From Polaribacter sejongensis (GTDB lineage Bacteria; Bacteroidota; Bacteroidia; Flavobacteriales; Flavobacteriaceae): a stretch of 64,000 nt of DNA. Position 1 is the stretch's first letter; every line of letters begins with the position of its first letter. The notes under the pieces were generated by a model. The model saw only the letters and a list, made by a program, of their open reading frames with translations, did no database searches and was not told where the DNA came from. Of this stretch, positions 25,183-35,744 are shown one piece after another. The translations under genes and the position numbers were made by a program. Where the stretch lies: NCBI RefSeq assembly GCF_038024065.1, contig NZ_CP150667.1, positions 3,665,501 through 3,729,500 on the forward strand, given 5' to 3'.

Positions 25183-25911
25183 ATGAATTTAATAATTGAT
25201 GCAGGTAATACAAGAGTTAAGACTGCTGTATTTGAGGGTGATACCATTTTAGAAGTGGTTTTTATTGACCAGAAAAAAATTTTATCAGAAATAAAAAAAA
25301 TTTTAAAAAAATATAAAATTAGCCAAGGAATCTTGTCTTCGGTCAGTTTTATATCAGAAAAAACGTTGAATAAGCTTCAAGATTTAATGCAATTGACGGT
25401 TTTGTCCTCTGCTACAAAAGTTCCTTTTGTCAATTTGTATAAAACACCAACAACTTTAGGAGCAGATAGAATTGCATTGGTTGTGGGGGGAGTAGATGAG
25501 TTTCCAGAAAAAAACACATTAATTATAGATGCTGGTACTTGCATTACTTTCGATTTTGTAAATAGTAAGTCAGAATATTTAGGTGGTGCAATTTCTCCAG
25601 GAATAAAAATGAGGTTTGATTCTTTAAATCATTTTACGGCAAATTTACCATTACTGCAAAAAGATGAAGTGAATAGCTTTATTGGTCGCAACACTAAAGA
25701 AAGTATGAATTCTGGTGTTGTAAATGGAGTTGTTCAAGAAATTGATGGTGTAATTAATCAATATAAAAAGAAATATATGGATTTAACAGTCGTTTTAACA
25801 GGAGGAGACACAAAATTCTTGTCAAAGCAATTAAAAAGTAGCATATTTGCCAAGAAAAATTTTCTTCTTCAAGGATTAAATAGAATATTGATATTTAATA
25901 TAGACAAATGA
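25183..25911 (+). CDS. coaX: Type III pantothenate kinase
   Basis: A 242-residue CoaX from ATG 25183 (MNLIIDAGNTRVKTAVFEG). It has the N-terminal phosphate-binding DAGNTRVK, GADRIALVVGG, and DAGTCITFDFV. It phosphorylates pantothenate, the first step of CoA synthesis, and is the feedback-insensitive type. The open frame runs 29 codons further upstream but that part overlaps the tRNA-Phe promoter and has no family match. Its stop overlaps the next gene by four bases. Confidence 0.93.
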   Translation: MNLIIDAGNTRVKTAVFEGDTILEVVFIDQKKILSEIKKILKKYKISQGILSSVSFISEKTLNKLQDLMQLTVLSSATKVPFVNLYKTPTTLGADRIALVVGGVDEFPEKNTLIIDAGTCITFDFVNSKSEYLGGAISPGIKMRFDSLNHFTANLPLLQKDEVNSFIGRNTKESMNSGVVNGVVQEIDGVINQYKKKYMDLTVVLTGGDTKFLSKQLKSSIFAKKNFLLQGLNRILIFNIDK

Positions 25912-27197
25912 TTAGAAACATATTATTAGTTTTTATACTAATAACCTCTTCAGCTCTAACGGCTCAAAGAACAAGTTCATCACCATACTCTTTTTTTGGT
26001 ATAGGAGATGAATTTAGCCCTGTTACAGTAGAACAAAGTGCAATGGGTGGTATTGGAGTAGCTTTTAACCACTACAAATATTTAAACTTTACAAACCCAG
26101 CAGCGTATGCTAACTTAAGATATACAACATATTCTTTTGGTTTGTTAAATAATAAATTATCAGTAGAGAATGACGGTGTTAAACAGTCTTCAAATTCTAC
26201 TAGTTTAAGTTATTTTGCTTTGGCATTTCCTATTGGAAAGAAAGCAGGTATGTCTTTTGGATTACAACCCGTATCTTCTGTAGGGTATTCTTTATCTAAT
26301 TCTATTTTAGATGACGAGGAAAATATTTTAGAGCGAACTCGTTTTACTGGTGAAGGCGGTGTAAGTAGAATTTACACTAGTTTTGGTATAAAAGTATATA
26401 AAGAATTATCTTTAGGTGTAGAATTAGATTATAAATTTGGAAGTATAGATAATAGTATTCTTAATGAAAGGTTAGGGGTTCCTTTAGCTACAAAATATAA
26501 GGAAGCCACTACTGTTAGAGGTGGATCGGTTACACTAGGGGCACAATATAAAAAAGCACTTAAAAATAAACTGATTATAAGCGGTGGAGCTACTCTTAAA
26601 ATGGGTAATGATTTAGAAGTTACTGGAGATGACTATTTATACTCTCTTACATTAACTAATTCTGGAGGAGAATTTGGAAGAGATACTATTTCTCAATCGG
26701 AAATTAGCGGAAATTATAAATTGCCTTTAAAAGCAATTTTAGGTGCAGGAGTAGGAAAAGATGATCAATGGTATGTTGGTTTAGAGTATGAACAACAAGA
26801 AGCAATAGAAGCTACAGGTTTCCTAGCGACTTCTAACAATGCATACAAATATGGTGAGTCAAATAGAATTTCTTTAGGAGGGTTTTATATTCCTAAAATT
26901 AATTCAATTTCAAACTACTGGGAGAGAGTTACTTATAGGGCTGGTGTTCGTTTAGAAAAGACTGGATTATTAGTAGATGGAGCAACTCCATATACAAATT
27001 TTACGCAAGTTGACGACTTTGGCATATCTTTTGGTTTAGGTTTACCACTGAAGCAACTATCCTCAGTAAATATGGGATTTGAATTTGGTCAAAGAGGCAC
27101 AACTGCTAATAATTTAATTAAAGAAAATTATTTTAATTTTAGATTAAGTTTATCTTTGACAGACACTAATTGGTTTCAGAAAAGAAAAATAGATTAA
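25908..27197 (+). CDS. Outer-membrane beta-barrel-like protein
   Basis: A 429-residue protein with signal peptide MIRNILLVFILITSSALTAQ. It then has RTSSSPYSFFGIGDEFSPVTVEQSAMGGIGVAF, aromatic-rich alternating beta strands and a final FNFRLSLSLTD, typical of a beta-barrel. This protein type follows coaX in many Flavobacteriaceae, next to a TPR protein and lptC. It may be part of the envelope-assembly machinery, or a FadL-like porin; neither is proven. It overlaps the coaX stop (ATGA). Confidence 0.75.
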   Translation: MIRNILLVFILITSSALTAQRTSSSPYSFFGIGDEFSPVTVEQSAMGGIGVAFNHYKYLNFTNPAAYANLRYTTYSFGLLNNKLSVENDGVKQSSNSTSLSYFALAFPIGKKAGMSFGLQPVSSVGYSLSNSILDDEENILERTRFTGEGGVSRIYTSFGIKVYKELSLGVELDYKFGSIDNSILNERLGVPLATKYKEATTVRGGSVTLGAQYKKALKNKLIISGGATLKMGNDLEVTGDDYLYSLTLTNSGGEFGRDTISQSEISGNYKLPLKAILGAGVGKDDQWYVGLEYEQQEAIEATGFLATSNNAYKYGESNRISLGGFYIPKINSISNYWERVTYRAGVRLEKTGLLVDGATPYTNFTQVDDFGISFGLGLPLKQLSSVNMGFEFGQRGTTANNLIKENYFNFRLSLSLTDTNWFQKRKID

Positions 27198-27212
27198 CAA
27201 AAAACTAATAAA

Positions 27213-28535
27213 ATGAAGAAAATTACGTTTTTACTAGCTGCAATGTTGTTATTGGCATCAGCAAAAACAAATGCGCAAGACGATGCAAAAAGAGAATGTA
27301 CTATTAAGTATAACCTTTTTAAAGGAGATTTCCAATCTAAAAAGTATGAGGAAGCTTATACAAACTGGATTTATTTAATGGATAACTGTAAAGATTTATC
27401 TGTAAATATTTATAAATTCGGATCAACTTTAGCTGAAGATGTTAGAAAAGATCCTGTTTTAGCAAAAAGAGTTTATGAACAAAGATTAGAATTTTACCCA
27501 ACAAGTAACCCTGCAAAAGTACATAGTGACTATGCAACTTATTTGCTAGATAATAAATTAGCATCTAATGATGAAGTATTTGCTATTTTAGAAAAAGGAT
27601 ATAATATCGATCCTACTAAAATGGGGGTAAAAAACTTGTATATCTATTTTCAAGGAGTTACAGACAGAAATAAAGATACAGATCCTCAAAAGGTATTTGA
27701 TACTTATGATGATGTTTTAGAATCTGTAAGTACAAAATTGGAAGGATATGCTGCAAAATTAAAAGATCTTTCTAAAGATTCTGTAGCTAACAAAAAATTA
27801 ATACATGCATATTCTACAAACTCAAGAGCCTTGGGTACTGTAGAAGGAGGTTTAGATAATATTATTTCAGAAATAGCAACTTGTGAAAGGTTAATACCTA
27901 TTTACAAAAGAGATTTTGAAGCAAATAAAGATGATGCAGTTTGGTTAAAAAGATCTGTATCTAGAATGTTTAACAAAGGATGTCAAGAGGATCCTTTATA
28001 CCAAGAATTAGTAAGAGCTTATGCTCATGCTTCTCCATCACCAGAAGCATTCTCTTTCTTAGCAACTGTATTAGAGGATAATGGAGATAATGCTGGAGCG
28101 AATGAAATGAGAGAGAAATCTTTCAATTTAGAAACAGATCCTTTAAAGAAAGCAAAGTATAAATTAAAATTCGCACAATCAGCTAAATCTAGAGGTCAGT
28201 TAAGTAAAGCTAGAAGTTTAGCAAGAGAAGCTTTACGTTTTAACCCTAACTATGGTAAAGCATATTTATTTATTGCAAGATTATACCAATCTAGTGTAAA
28301 TAATTGTGGTGATAATGAGTTTGAAAAAAGAATGGTATATGTTGCTGCATTAAACCAGGCGCAAAGAGCTGCATCTGTAGATCCTAGTATTTCTGCTACT
28401 GCAGGTTCATATATTAGAAGTTATAGAGGTAATGTACCAAGTTCTAAAGTTGTTTTTACTGCAGGTGTTACTCCTGGTAGTAGTTACACTATAAAATGTT
28501 GGATTGGTGAAACGGTAAGAGTACCTTCAAATTAA
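27213..28535 (+). CDS. TPR-repeat periplasmic protein
   Basis: A 440-residue protein with signal peptide (MKKITFLLAAMLLLASAKTNAQ) and helical repeats of TPR type. Examples are YNLFKGDFQSKKYEEAYTNW near the start and KFAQSAKSRGQLSKARSLAREALRFNPNYGKAYLFIARLYQ near 330-370. It probably serves as a scaffold for protein contacts in the periplasm. It is encoded 15 bases after the beta-barrel gene and before lptC. Specific partner unknown. Confidence 0.75.
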   Translation: MKKITFLLAAMLLLASAKTNAQDDAKRECTIKYNLFKGDFQSKKYEEAYTNWIYLMDNCKDLSVNIYKFGSTLAEDVRKDPVLAKRVYEQRLEFYPTSNPAKVHSDYATYLLDNKLASNDEVFAILEKGYNIDPTKMGVKNLYIYFQGVTDRNKDTDPQKVFDTYDDVLESVSTKLEGYAAKLKDLSKDSVANKKLIHAYSTNSRALGTVEGGLDNIISEIATCERLIPIYKRDFEANKDDAVWLKRSVSRMFNKGCQEDPLYQELVRAYAHASPSPEAFSFLATVLEDNGDNAGANEMREKSFNLETDPLKKAKYKLKFAQSAKSRGQLSKARSLAREALRFNPNYGKAYLFIARLYQSSVNNCGDNEFEKRMVYVAALNQAQRAASVDPSISATAGSYIRSYRGNVPSSKVVFTAGVTPGSSYTIKCWIGETVRVPSN

Positions 28536-28539
28536 TTTT

Positions 28540-29103
28540 TTGAAAAACTTAAATAAAATATTATATAAAAGCATTACTGTACTATTTGTTACAGTAATGC
28601 TTTTTTCTTGCTCTAACAATACAAAGGAAGTGAGGGATTTTTTGGTGTCTAAGAATTTGCCTATCGGAATTGCTAAAGATGCATTTCATGTATATAAAGA
28701 TTCTGGTAGAATTACATCAAAACTAATTACGCCGTTATTGTATGATTTTAGTAATAGAAAACAACACCCTTATAATGAATTTCCAGAAGGTATTGAAATT
28801 ATAAATTTTGATGGAATCGATTCTGTTACTATTTCAGGAAATTATGCATTATCATATTCAAACACTCAGATTTCTGAAATAAAAGGAAATGTGGTAGTTG
28901 TAAACCCTAAAGAAAATTCTAAATTAGAAACAGAACAATTATTTTGGGATCAAAATACGAAGTACTTTTTTTCAGAAAAAGCATTTACTTTAACCACTTT
29001 AAAAGATACTATATACGGTGTTGGGTTTGAGTGTAAAGAAGATTTAAGTAAGCATTTAGCAAAGAAAACAACAGGAAGGTTAGTAACATCAGAAGGAGAA
29101 TAA
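28540..29103 (+). CDS. lptC: LPS export protein LptC (lipoprotein form), TTG start
   Basis: A 187-residue protein with lipobox LFSC (Cys24) and the LptC/OstA-like beta-jellyroll. Family features are the start of the mature part NNTKEVRDFLVSKNLPIGIAKDAF and SKLETEQLFWDQNTKYFFSEKAF. LptC takes LPS from LptBFG at the inner membrane and passes it to LptA. In Bacteroidetes it is often lipid-anchored. The start is TTG at 28540, two bases after the TPR gene's stop. lptA and lptBFG are not here. Confidence 0.85.
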   Translation: MKNLNKILYKSITVLFVTVMLFSCSNNTKEVRDFLVSKNLPIGIAKDAFHVYKDSGRITSKLITPLLYDFSNRKQHPYNEFPEGIEIINFDGIDSVTISGNYALSYSNTQISEIKGNVVVVNPKENSKLETEQLFWDQNTKYFFSEKAFTLTTLKDTIYGVGFECKEDLSKHLAKKTTGRLVTSEGE

Positions 29104-29104
29104 T

Positions 29105-29302
29105 ATGAATACAGTTTGGAAAATTTTTCAATATGGCTATTTAGTAGTCGCTTTAATATGTTTGGTAGAAGGTTTTCTCAGTTGGGGAGCAGATAAGCAG
29201 AAATCTTATATGTTTTTTGGTGCTTCTATTTTTATTATCTTAGTTTTTTTCTTTAAAAGACATTTTAGAAAGAAAGTAGAAACTAGAAATAACCAAAAAT
29301 AG
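29105..29302 (+). CDS. Small membrane protein, unknown function
   Basis: A 65-residue protein with two hydrophobic helices (about 8-25 and 35-50) and a strongly basic tail (KRHFRKKVETRNNQK). It sits between lptC and the CorC-like gene, one base after the lptC stop, as in other flavobacterial genomes. Function unknown; I would guess envelope-related from position only. Confidence 0.6.
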   Translation: MNTVWKIFQYGYLVVALICLVEGFLSWGADKQKSYMFFGASIFIILVFFFKRHFRKKVETRNNQK

Positions 29303-29317
29303 ATTATAAATTTCTTA

Positions 29318-30583
29318 ATGGAAATTGAAATTATCATAATATTGACCTCTATTATTCTTTCCGCTTTCTTTTCGGGAATGGAAATAGCATTTGTTTCTGC
29401 GAATAAGCTGCACATAGAATTAGAGAAAAAAAGAGAAGGCTTTATACCGAGTGTTCTTAATAAAATTACTCAAAAATCATCAAAATTTATTACTACAATG
29501 TTAGTTGGTAATAATATTTCTTTGGTGATTTACAGTTATTATATGGGAGGGTTCTTAATTAGAATTCTTCCCTTGAATACCTATAATGAGTTTACTACGC
29601 TTCTTTTACAAACAATTATATCTACCATAATAATACTAATTACTGCTGAGTTTTTACCTAAAGCTATTTTTAGAATCTATGCAAATGAGGTTTTAAAATT
29701 ATTTGCTGTACCTGCCTATTTTTTTTACGTTTTATTTCACTTTTTTTCTGAAATTATTTCTTTTATTTCAGATTTTTTTCTGCGTGTATTCTTTAAAACA
29801 GATGCAGAAGAGCAACAAACGGAATTCAGTAAAGAAGAACTAGGTTATTATATTACAGAACAATTAGAAACAGGTAACAATGATGAAGAAGTGGATTCTG
29901 AAATACAAATTTTTCAAAATGCACTCGACTTTCATAATGTAAAGGCAAGAGAGGTTATGGTTCCTAGAACCGAAATTGTTGCGGTTGAACTACATGAAAA
30001 AGTCGCGAATTTAAAAAATATTTTTATAGATTCTGGATTGTCTAAAGTGTTGGTTTACAAATCATCTTTAGATGATGTGATCGGGTATGTAAACGCTTTT
30101 GAATTATTTAAGAAACCAAAGACTATTAAATCTATTTTATTGCCAGTAGAGATTGTACCAGAGTCTATGATGATAAACAACATTTTAAACAGTTTAATGA
30201 AAAAACGCAAAAGTGTAGCTGTTGTTGTTGATGAATATGGAGGTACTTCTGGTATGATAACCGTAGAGGATATTGTAGAAGAATTGTTTGGTGAAATTGA
30301 AGACGAGCACGATACACAAGAATTTTTAGAAAAGAAAATATCTGAAACAGAATTTAATTTTTCTGCAAGATTAGAGGTAGATTATTTGAATGAAGAGTAC
30401 AGTTTGAATATACCAAAATCTGAAGCTTATGAAACTTTAGGAGGCTTTATTATAGAGCAAACAGAAAGTATTCCTATGGAAAATGAAGTAGTTGATATTG
30501 AAGATTTTGAAATTAAAATCTTAAAAATGAGTAGTGCAAAAATAGAAGAAGTACGCTTAAAAATAGTAGATGAAGATGCTTAA
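29318..30583 (+). CDS. CNNM/CorC-type membrane protein (hemolysin family)
   Basis: A 421-residue protein. It has an N-terminal DUF21/CNNM membrane domain (four helices within residues 1-165, TSIILSAFFSGMEIAFVSANK), two CBS domains (about 195-315; AREVMVPRTEIVAVE and VVVDEYGGTSGMITVEDIVEELFGEIEDEHD) and a C-terminal CorC_HlyC domain (about 330-415). Such proteins are linked to Mg/Co efflux and adenosine-nucleotide sensing, not haemolysis. GldE belongs to this superfamily but is normally next to gldD, so I do not use that name here. Confidence 0.9.
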   Translation: MEIEIIIILTSIILSAFFSGMEIAFVSANKLHIELEKKREGFIPSVLNKITQKSSKFITTMLVGNNISLVIYSYYMGGFLIRILPLNTYNEFTTLLLQTIISTIIILITAEFLPKAIFRIYANEVLKLFAVPAYFFYVLFHFFSEIISFISDFFLRVFFKTDAEEQQTEFSKEELGYYITEQLETGNNDEEVDSEIQIFQNALDFHNVKAREVMVPRTEIVAVELHEKVANLKNIFIDSGLSKVLVYKSSLDDVIGYVNAFELFKKPKTIKSILLPVEIVPESMMINNILNSLMKKRKSVAVVVDEYGGTSGMITVEDIVEELFGEIEDEHDTQEFLEKKISETEFNFSARLEVDYLNEEYSLNIPKSEAYETLGGFIIEQTESIPMENEVVDIEDFEIKILKMSSAKIEEVRLKIVDEDA

Positions 30584-30649
30584 TAATTCTCTTTGTTTTT
30601 AGAACTATTTATAAGCCAATTTAATTACTACTAATAAGTATAAAATCGA

Positions 30650-30680
30650 TTGCAATATTAAATCCCAAATCGTATATTCG
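30650..30680 (+). promoter_or_regulatory. Promoter of the PpiD-like gene
   Basis: TTG (30650-30652), 20 bases, then TATATTCG (30673-30680), one mismatch from the -7 box. It lies 25 bases upstream of the ATG. Confidence 0.5.
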
Positions 30681-30705
30681 CAAACTGAAAATTAAATAAA
30701 TTCGT

Positions 30706-32796
30706 ATGGCAATTTTATCAAAAATTAGAGAACGTTCAATGTTCTTAATCATTATAATTGGTTTAGCACTTTTTGCTTTTGTATTGGACCCATCTACTTT
30801 AGGTGATTTTTTCGATTCAAGTAAAGTAAATCAAGTAGGTGAAATAAATGGAGAGAGTATCTCTTTACAAGAGTTTACAGGAGAGTTGGAAGCCTATAAG
30901 CAACAAGTAGGTAGCGGTGTTACTGAAATGCAAGCCTCTAAAAATGTTTGGGATAATATTGTTAGAAAAAAAATCTACCAAAATCAATTATCAGAAGCAG
31001 GAATTACCGTTGGTGAAGCAGATGTATGGAACGAAGTAATTAATGCTCCTTCTGTAAAAGATAATCCTCAATTTCAAAATGAAGTAGGATTTTTTGATGA
31101 AGTTAAATTCAAACAATTTTTAGCAGACACAAAATTAAATAATCCAGAAATGTGGGGAGCGTGGTCTAACTACATGACTCAAATTAGAGATAATGGAGAA
31201 AGAAATACGTATAATAATTTAGTTACTGCAGGTCTTGGAGCTTCTTTAAAAGAAGGAGAGTCTCAATATTTTGCAGATAATACTAAATTAACTTCTCAAT
31301 TTGTATTTGTTCCTTATACTTCAATTGCAGATAGTTTAGTTAAAGTTTCTAAAGGAGAAATAGAATCTTATATAAAAACAAACTCTAACGATTTTAAAGT
31401 AGAAGAGTCTAGAGATATTTCTTATGTACAGTTTAATATTGCTGCTACAACAGAAGATGAAAATGCTATTAAAGCTAGTGTTGCTGAATTAATTGAAGAT
31501 TTTAAAAATACTTCTAATGAAAGTGTATTTTTAAGCGAAAATGATTCTGATACTAGTATTGATGATAGTTTTAAATTTCAAAAAGAGATTAATGCAACAG
31601 TAGCATCAGAAATTTTTAAAGGTGCTAAAGGAGATGTTTTTGGTCCTTATAAAGAACAAGGATATTTTAAAATATCTAAAATTACTGATGTAACTACTAT
31701 GCCAGACTCTGCTAGAGCAAGTCATATTTTAATTCCTTTTTTAGGAGCTCAAAGAGTTGCTGCTGATGTAACAAGAACACAAGATGAAGCTAAGGTTTTA
31801 GCTGATAGTATTTTAAATGTTGTAAAAAGAAACAAAAATAAATTTGAAGACTTAGCTAAAACAATGTCTTCGGATCTTGGTTCTGGTGCAAAAGGAGGAG
31901 ATTTAGATTGGTTTACATACAACAGAATGACACCTGAATTTAGAGACTTTGTTTTTGAAGGTAATACTGGCGATATCGATGTTGTTGAAACTCCATTTGG
32001 TTTTCATATCATTAAGATTGATGGACAAAAGAACAATCAGACAGCTTTAAAACTAGCTACTTATAGTAGACAGATAATAGCTTCTGAAGCTACTGAAAAT
32101 GCTATTTTTCAAAAATCAGAACAATTTGCTCTGGCATCATCAAAAGACAATAAGTTTTTTGAAGTAGCAAAAGAAAATAACTATGTTACAAAACCTGCTA
32201 TTGGTTTAAAAGTTTTAGATGAAAATGTACCTGGTTTAGGAAACCAAAGACAAATTATTTCTTGGGCTTTTAGTAATGATACTAAACCTGGAGATTTTAA
32301 GCGTTTCGATTTAGAAGGTAGTCATGTAGTTGCTTTTGTAACGGCAAAAACTGAAAAAGGATTAATGTCTGCTGCTAAAGCAACAAATACTGTAAAGCCT
32401 ATTTTAGTAAACCAAAAGAAAGCTAAATTAATTGCAGATAAATTTAATGGAAGTACGTTAGCAGATATCGCTAAAGAGAACAATACCAATGTTAGAAATG
32501 CAAGTGGTATTAATTTAAAAAGTCCTACGTTGTCTGGTGCTGGTTCAGAGCCTAAGGTTGTAGGAGCTATGTATAACGCAGAAATTAATAAAGTTTATAA
32601 AAATATAGAAGGTAATAGAGGTGTGTATGCTTTTGCTGTAACAAACAAAGAGTTGCCAACTGCTTTACCAAACTATGAAACTTCTAGAAAGAGTATTGCT
32701 GAGTCTAGAAAAACAAAAACTTTTGCAATTTATGAGGCAATTAAAAATGCTGCTGATATAGAAGATAACAGATCAAACTTATACAGAAGTAACTAG
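30706..32796 (+). CDS. PpiD/SurA-like periplasmic peptidyl-prolyl isomerase
   Basis: A 696-residue foldase anchored by one helix (about 12-29: MFLIIIIGLALFAFVLD). A SurA-N-like chaperone domain includes VGEINGESISLQEFTGELE. A parvulin domain spans about residues 336-440 (ARASHILIPF...GGDLDWFTYNRMTPEF...VETPFGFHIIKID). A further long C-terminal region contains a second, degenerate parvulin-like segment. It helps fold exported proteins, especially outer-membrane ones. It ends the envelope cluster that starts with coaX and has its own promoter and terminator. Confidence 0.9.
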   Translation: MAILSKIRERSMFLIIIIGLALFAFVLDPSTLGDFFDSSKVNQVGEINGESISLQEFTGELEAYKQQVGSGVTEMQASKNVWDNIVRKKIYQNQLSEAGITVGEADVWNEVINAPSVKDNPQFQNEVGFFDEVKFKQFLADTKLNNPEMWGAWSNYMTQIRDNGERNTYNNLVTAGLGASLKEGESQYFADNTKLTSQFVFVPYTSIADSLVKVSKGEIESYIKTNSNDFKVEESRDISYVQFNIAATTEDENAIKASVAELIEDFKNTSNESVFLSENDSDTSIDDSFKFQKEINATVASEIFKGAKGDVFGPYKEQGYFKISKITDVTTMPDSARASHILIPFLGAQRVAADVTRTQDEAKVLADSILNVVKRNKNKFEDLAKTMSSDLGSGAKGGDLDWFTYNRMTPEFRDFVFEGNTGDIDVVETPFGFHIIKIDGQKNNQTALKLATYSRQIIASEATENAIFQKSEQFALASSKDNKFFEVAKENNYVTKPAIGLKVLDENVPGLGNQRQIISWAFSNDTKPGDFKRFDLEGSHVVAFVTAKTEKGLMSAAKATNTVKPILVNQKKAKLIADKFNGSTLADIAKENNTNVRNASGINLKSPTLSGAGSEPKVVGAMYNAEINKVYKNIEGNRGVYAFAVTNKELPTALPNYETSRKSIAESRKTKTFAIYEAIKNAADIEDNRSNLYRSN

Positions 32797-32820
32797 TATA
32801 AGTTTTATTTAAAATATAAA

Positions 32821-32851
32821 AATCCGTTCAAGTTTTTGAACGGATTTTTTA
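32821..32851 (+). terminator. Terminator of the PpiD-like gene
   Basis: AATCCGTTCAA (32821-32831) pairs perfectly with TTGAACGGATT (32836-32846) around GTTT and is followed by a T-run. Confidence 0.9.
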
Positions 32852-32934
32852 TGCTTTAGATTTAGCTGAATAGATCTTGTAAATCTATTTAGATGTGAAT
32901 TGTTGCTTTGTTTATGTCATGATAAAAGCAAGTA

Positions 32935-33036
32935 GGTTTAGCCCTGATTGAAGCATTTGTTTGAGCTCATTATTATTGGAATATTAAAAGCGAGTGCCTT
33001 TCGATTACGCTCAAGATAAACTCCAATCAGGAAATT
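32935..33036 (-). repeat. Dispersed intergenic repeat, copy C
   Basis: Read on the minus strand it has AAAAGCAATTTCCTGATTGG, TTTATCTTGAGCG, TCGAAAGGC and TTCAATCAGGGCTAAAC. These match copy A at 7.5 kb, but the central palindrome is replaced by other sequence. It sits between convergent genes. Confidence 0.65.
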
Positions 33037-33044
33037 GCTTTTAA

Positions 33045-33076
33045 TAAAAAAACCTTCTTGATTGCTCAAAAAGGTT
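33045..33076 (-). terminator. Terminator of rho
   Basis: On the minus strand AACCTT-T-TTGA, loop GCAA, TCAA-G-AAGGTT is followed by seven T. It is imperfect (one bulge on each side). It lies 37 bases after the rho stop. Confidence 0.65.
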
Positions 33077-33112
33077 TTCTATAAAGTATAATTTTTTATC
33101 TAAAGGTTACTT

Positions 33113-34822
<1,710 letters not shown>

Positions 34823-34892
34823 TCGTTATATGTTAAGTTAAATTGTAAACCTTATTTAGATAAGATTAATTATAATTTTTTTAGAGTTTATG

Positions 34893-34947
34893 TATTGTAT
34901 ATAGTACTATACAATATTTAATGGGTGGTTACTATATTACAAATATA
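34893..34947 (-). promoter_or_regulatory. rho promoter -7 box and leader hairpin
   Basis: CAAATATA (34940-34947) reads TATATTTG on the minus strand, a consensus -7 box giving a leader of about 110 bases. Inside the leader TATTGTATA (34893-34901) and TATACAATA (34908-34916) form a perfect 9-bp stem with loop TAGTAC. It could be part of rho autoregulation. Confidence 0.5.
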
Positions 34948-34994
34948 TGCAAATTTTTTAAGTTTTAGGTTTTCTTTTTAAAAAAGAAAGTTCT

Positions 34995-35002
34995 ACTTTT
35001 GT
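34995..35002 (+). promoter_or_regulatory. Promoter -7 box of the DUF4293 gene
   Basis: TACTTTTG matches TAnnTTTG and lies 21 bases before the ATG at 35024. The -33 element is not clear. Confidence 0.5.
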
Positions 35003-35023
35003 ATTTCTATTTTTTTTTTAAAT

Positions 35024-35455
35024 ATGATTCAACGAATACAGAGTATCTATTTATTGTTAGCAACCGCCGTTTCTGGAGGATTGGTATTTGTATTCGATAT
35101 TTGGAGTACTATTAAAGAAGAAATTTTTGCTTTGGATTTATTTTTTAGAGATTCTATGCTTTTAAAAGTAATTCCTTTATTATATTTGCTTTCTGCAATC
35201 GTATCTTTTGGAACTATTTTTTTGTTTAAAAATAGGAAGTTACAATTTGTTGTAGGGCGTTTAGTAATTTTGATCAATCTTTTTTTATTAGGATTATTGA
35301 TTTATGTATCTCTAACTTTACCTGGAGAAGTTTCGATTTCGGAGAAGGGTATTGGGATGTTCTTACCAATTTTAGTTATTTTGCTTATTGTTTTGGCAAA
35401 TAAAGCTATTAAAAAGGATGAAGATCTTGTGAAATCTGTAGATAGATTGCGATAA
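35024..35455 (+). CDS. DUF4293 family membrane protein
   Basis: A 143-residue protein starting MIQRIQSIYLLLATAVSGGL with four hydrophobic helices (about 5-25, 48-68, 77-98, 110-127) and a short charged C-terminus. It matches DUF4293, a Bacteroidetes-specific family of unknown role. Its usual place is divergent from rho, exactly as here. No enzymatic motif is present. Confidence 0.85.
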   Translation: MIQRIQSIYLLLATAVSGGLVFVFDIWSTIKEEIFALDLFFRDSMLLKVIPLLYLLSAIVSFGTIFLFKNRKLQFVVGRLVILINLFLLGLLIYVSLTLPGEVSISEKGIGMFLPILVILLIVLANKAIKKDEDLVKSVDRLR

Positions 35456-35484
35456 ACCTATCATATTAGTATATTTAGTGCGAA

Positions 35485-35516
35485 AAAAAACCGAGAATTT
35501 ATTTCTCGGTTTTTTG
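35485..35516 (+). terminator. Terminator after DUF4293
   Basis: AAAACCGAGAA pairs with TTCTCGGTTTT around TTTAT, followed by a T-run. Confidence 0.85.
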
Positions 35517-35637
35517 TTTTCTAGATCTTTCTAGAGTTTAAATCTAATTTGAATATTTAATTTGTATTTTTATTAACTTAAATAATATAACCTTATGAGG
35601 GTTTAATGTATTGTAAACTAGTTATATAAGATAGTGG

Positions 35638-35679
35638 TCTCACTGTTTTCAGTGAGAGGGTTCACTGAAAACAGTGAGA
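35638..35679. promoter_or_regulatory. Nested 18-bp inverted repeat upstream of the NarL-type regulator
   Basis: Arms TCTCACTGTTTTCAGTGA (35638-35655) and TCACTGAAAACAGTGAGA (35662-35679) are perfect reverse complements around GAGGGT. Each arm is itself a hairpin (CACTG-TTTT-CAGTG and CACTG-AAAA-CAGTG), so four CACTG half-sites are present. It lies 66 bases before the regulator's ATG, has no T-run and is therefore more likely a protein-binding site or cruciform than a terminator. Confidence 0.7.
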
Positions 35680-35744
35680 TTGAAATTTCACCTAAAATGG
35701 GTATTGTAAGTTTATAAACTGTACTCTAAATTTGTAATATAATA

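Noticed and set aside
29318..30583. Naming the CorC-like gene gldE
   Set aside because: GldE is similar, but is normally beside gldD and ssb; here the neighbours are lptC and a PpiD-like gene.
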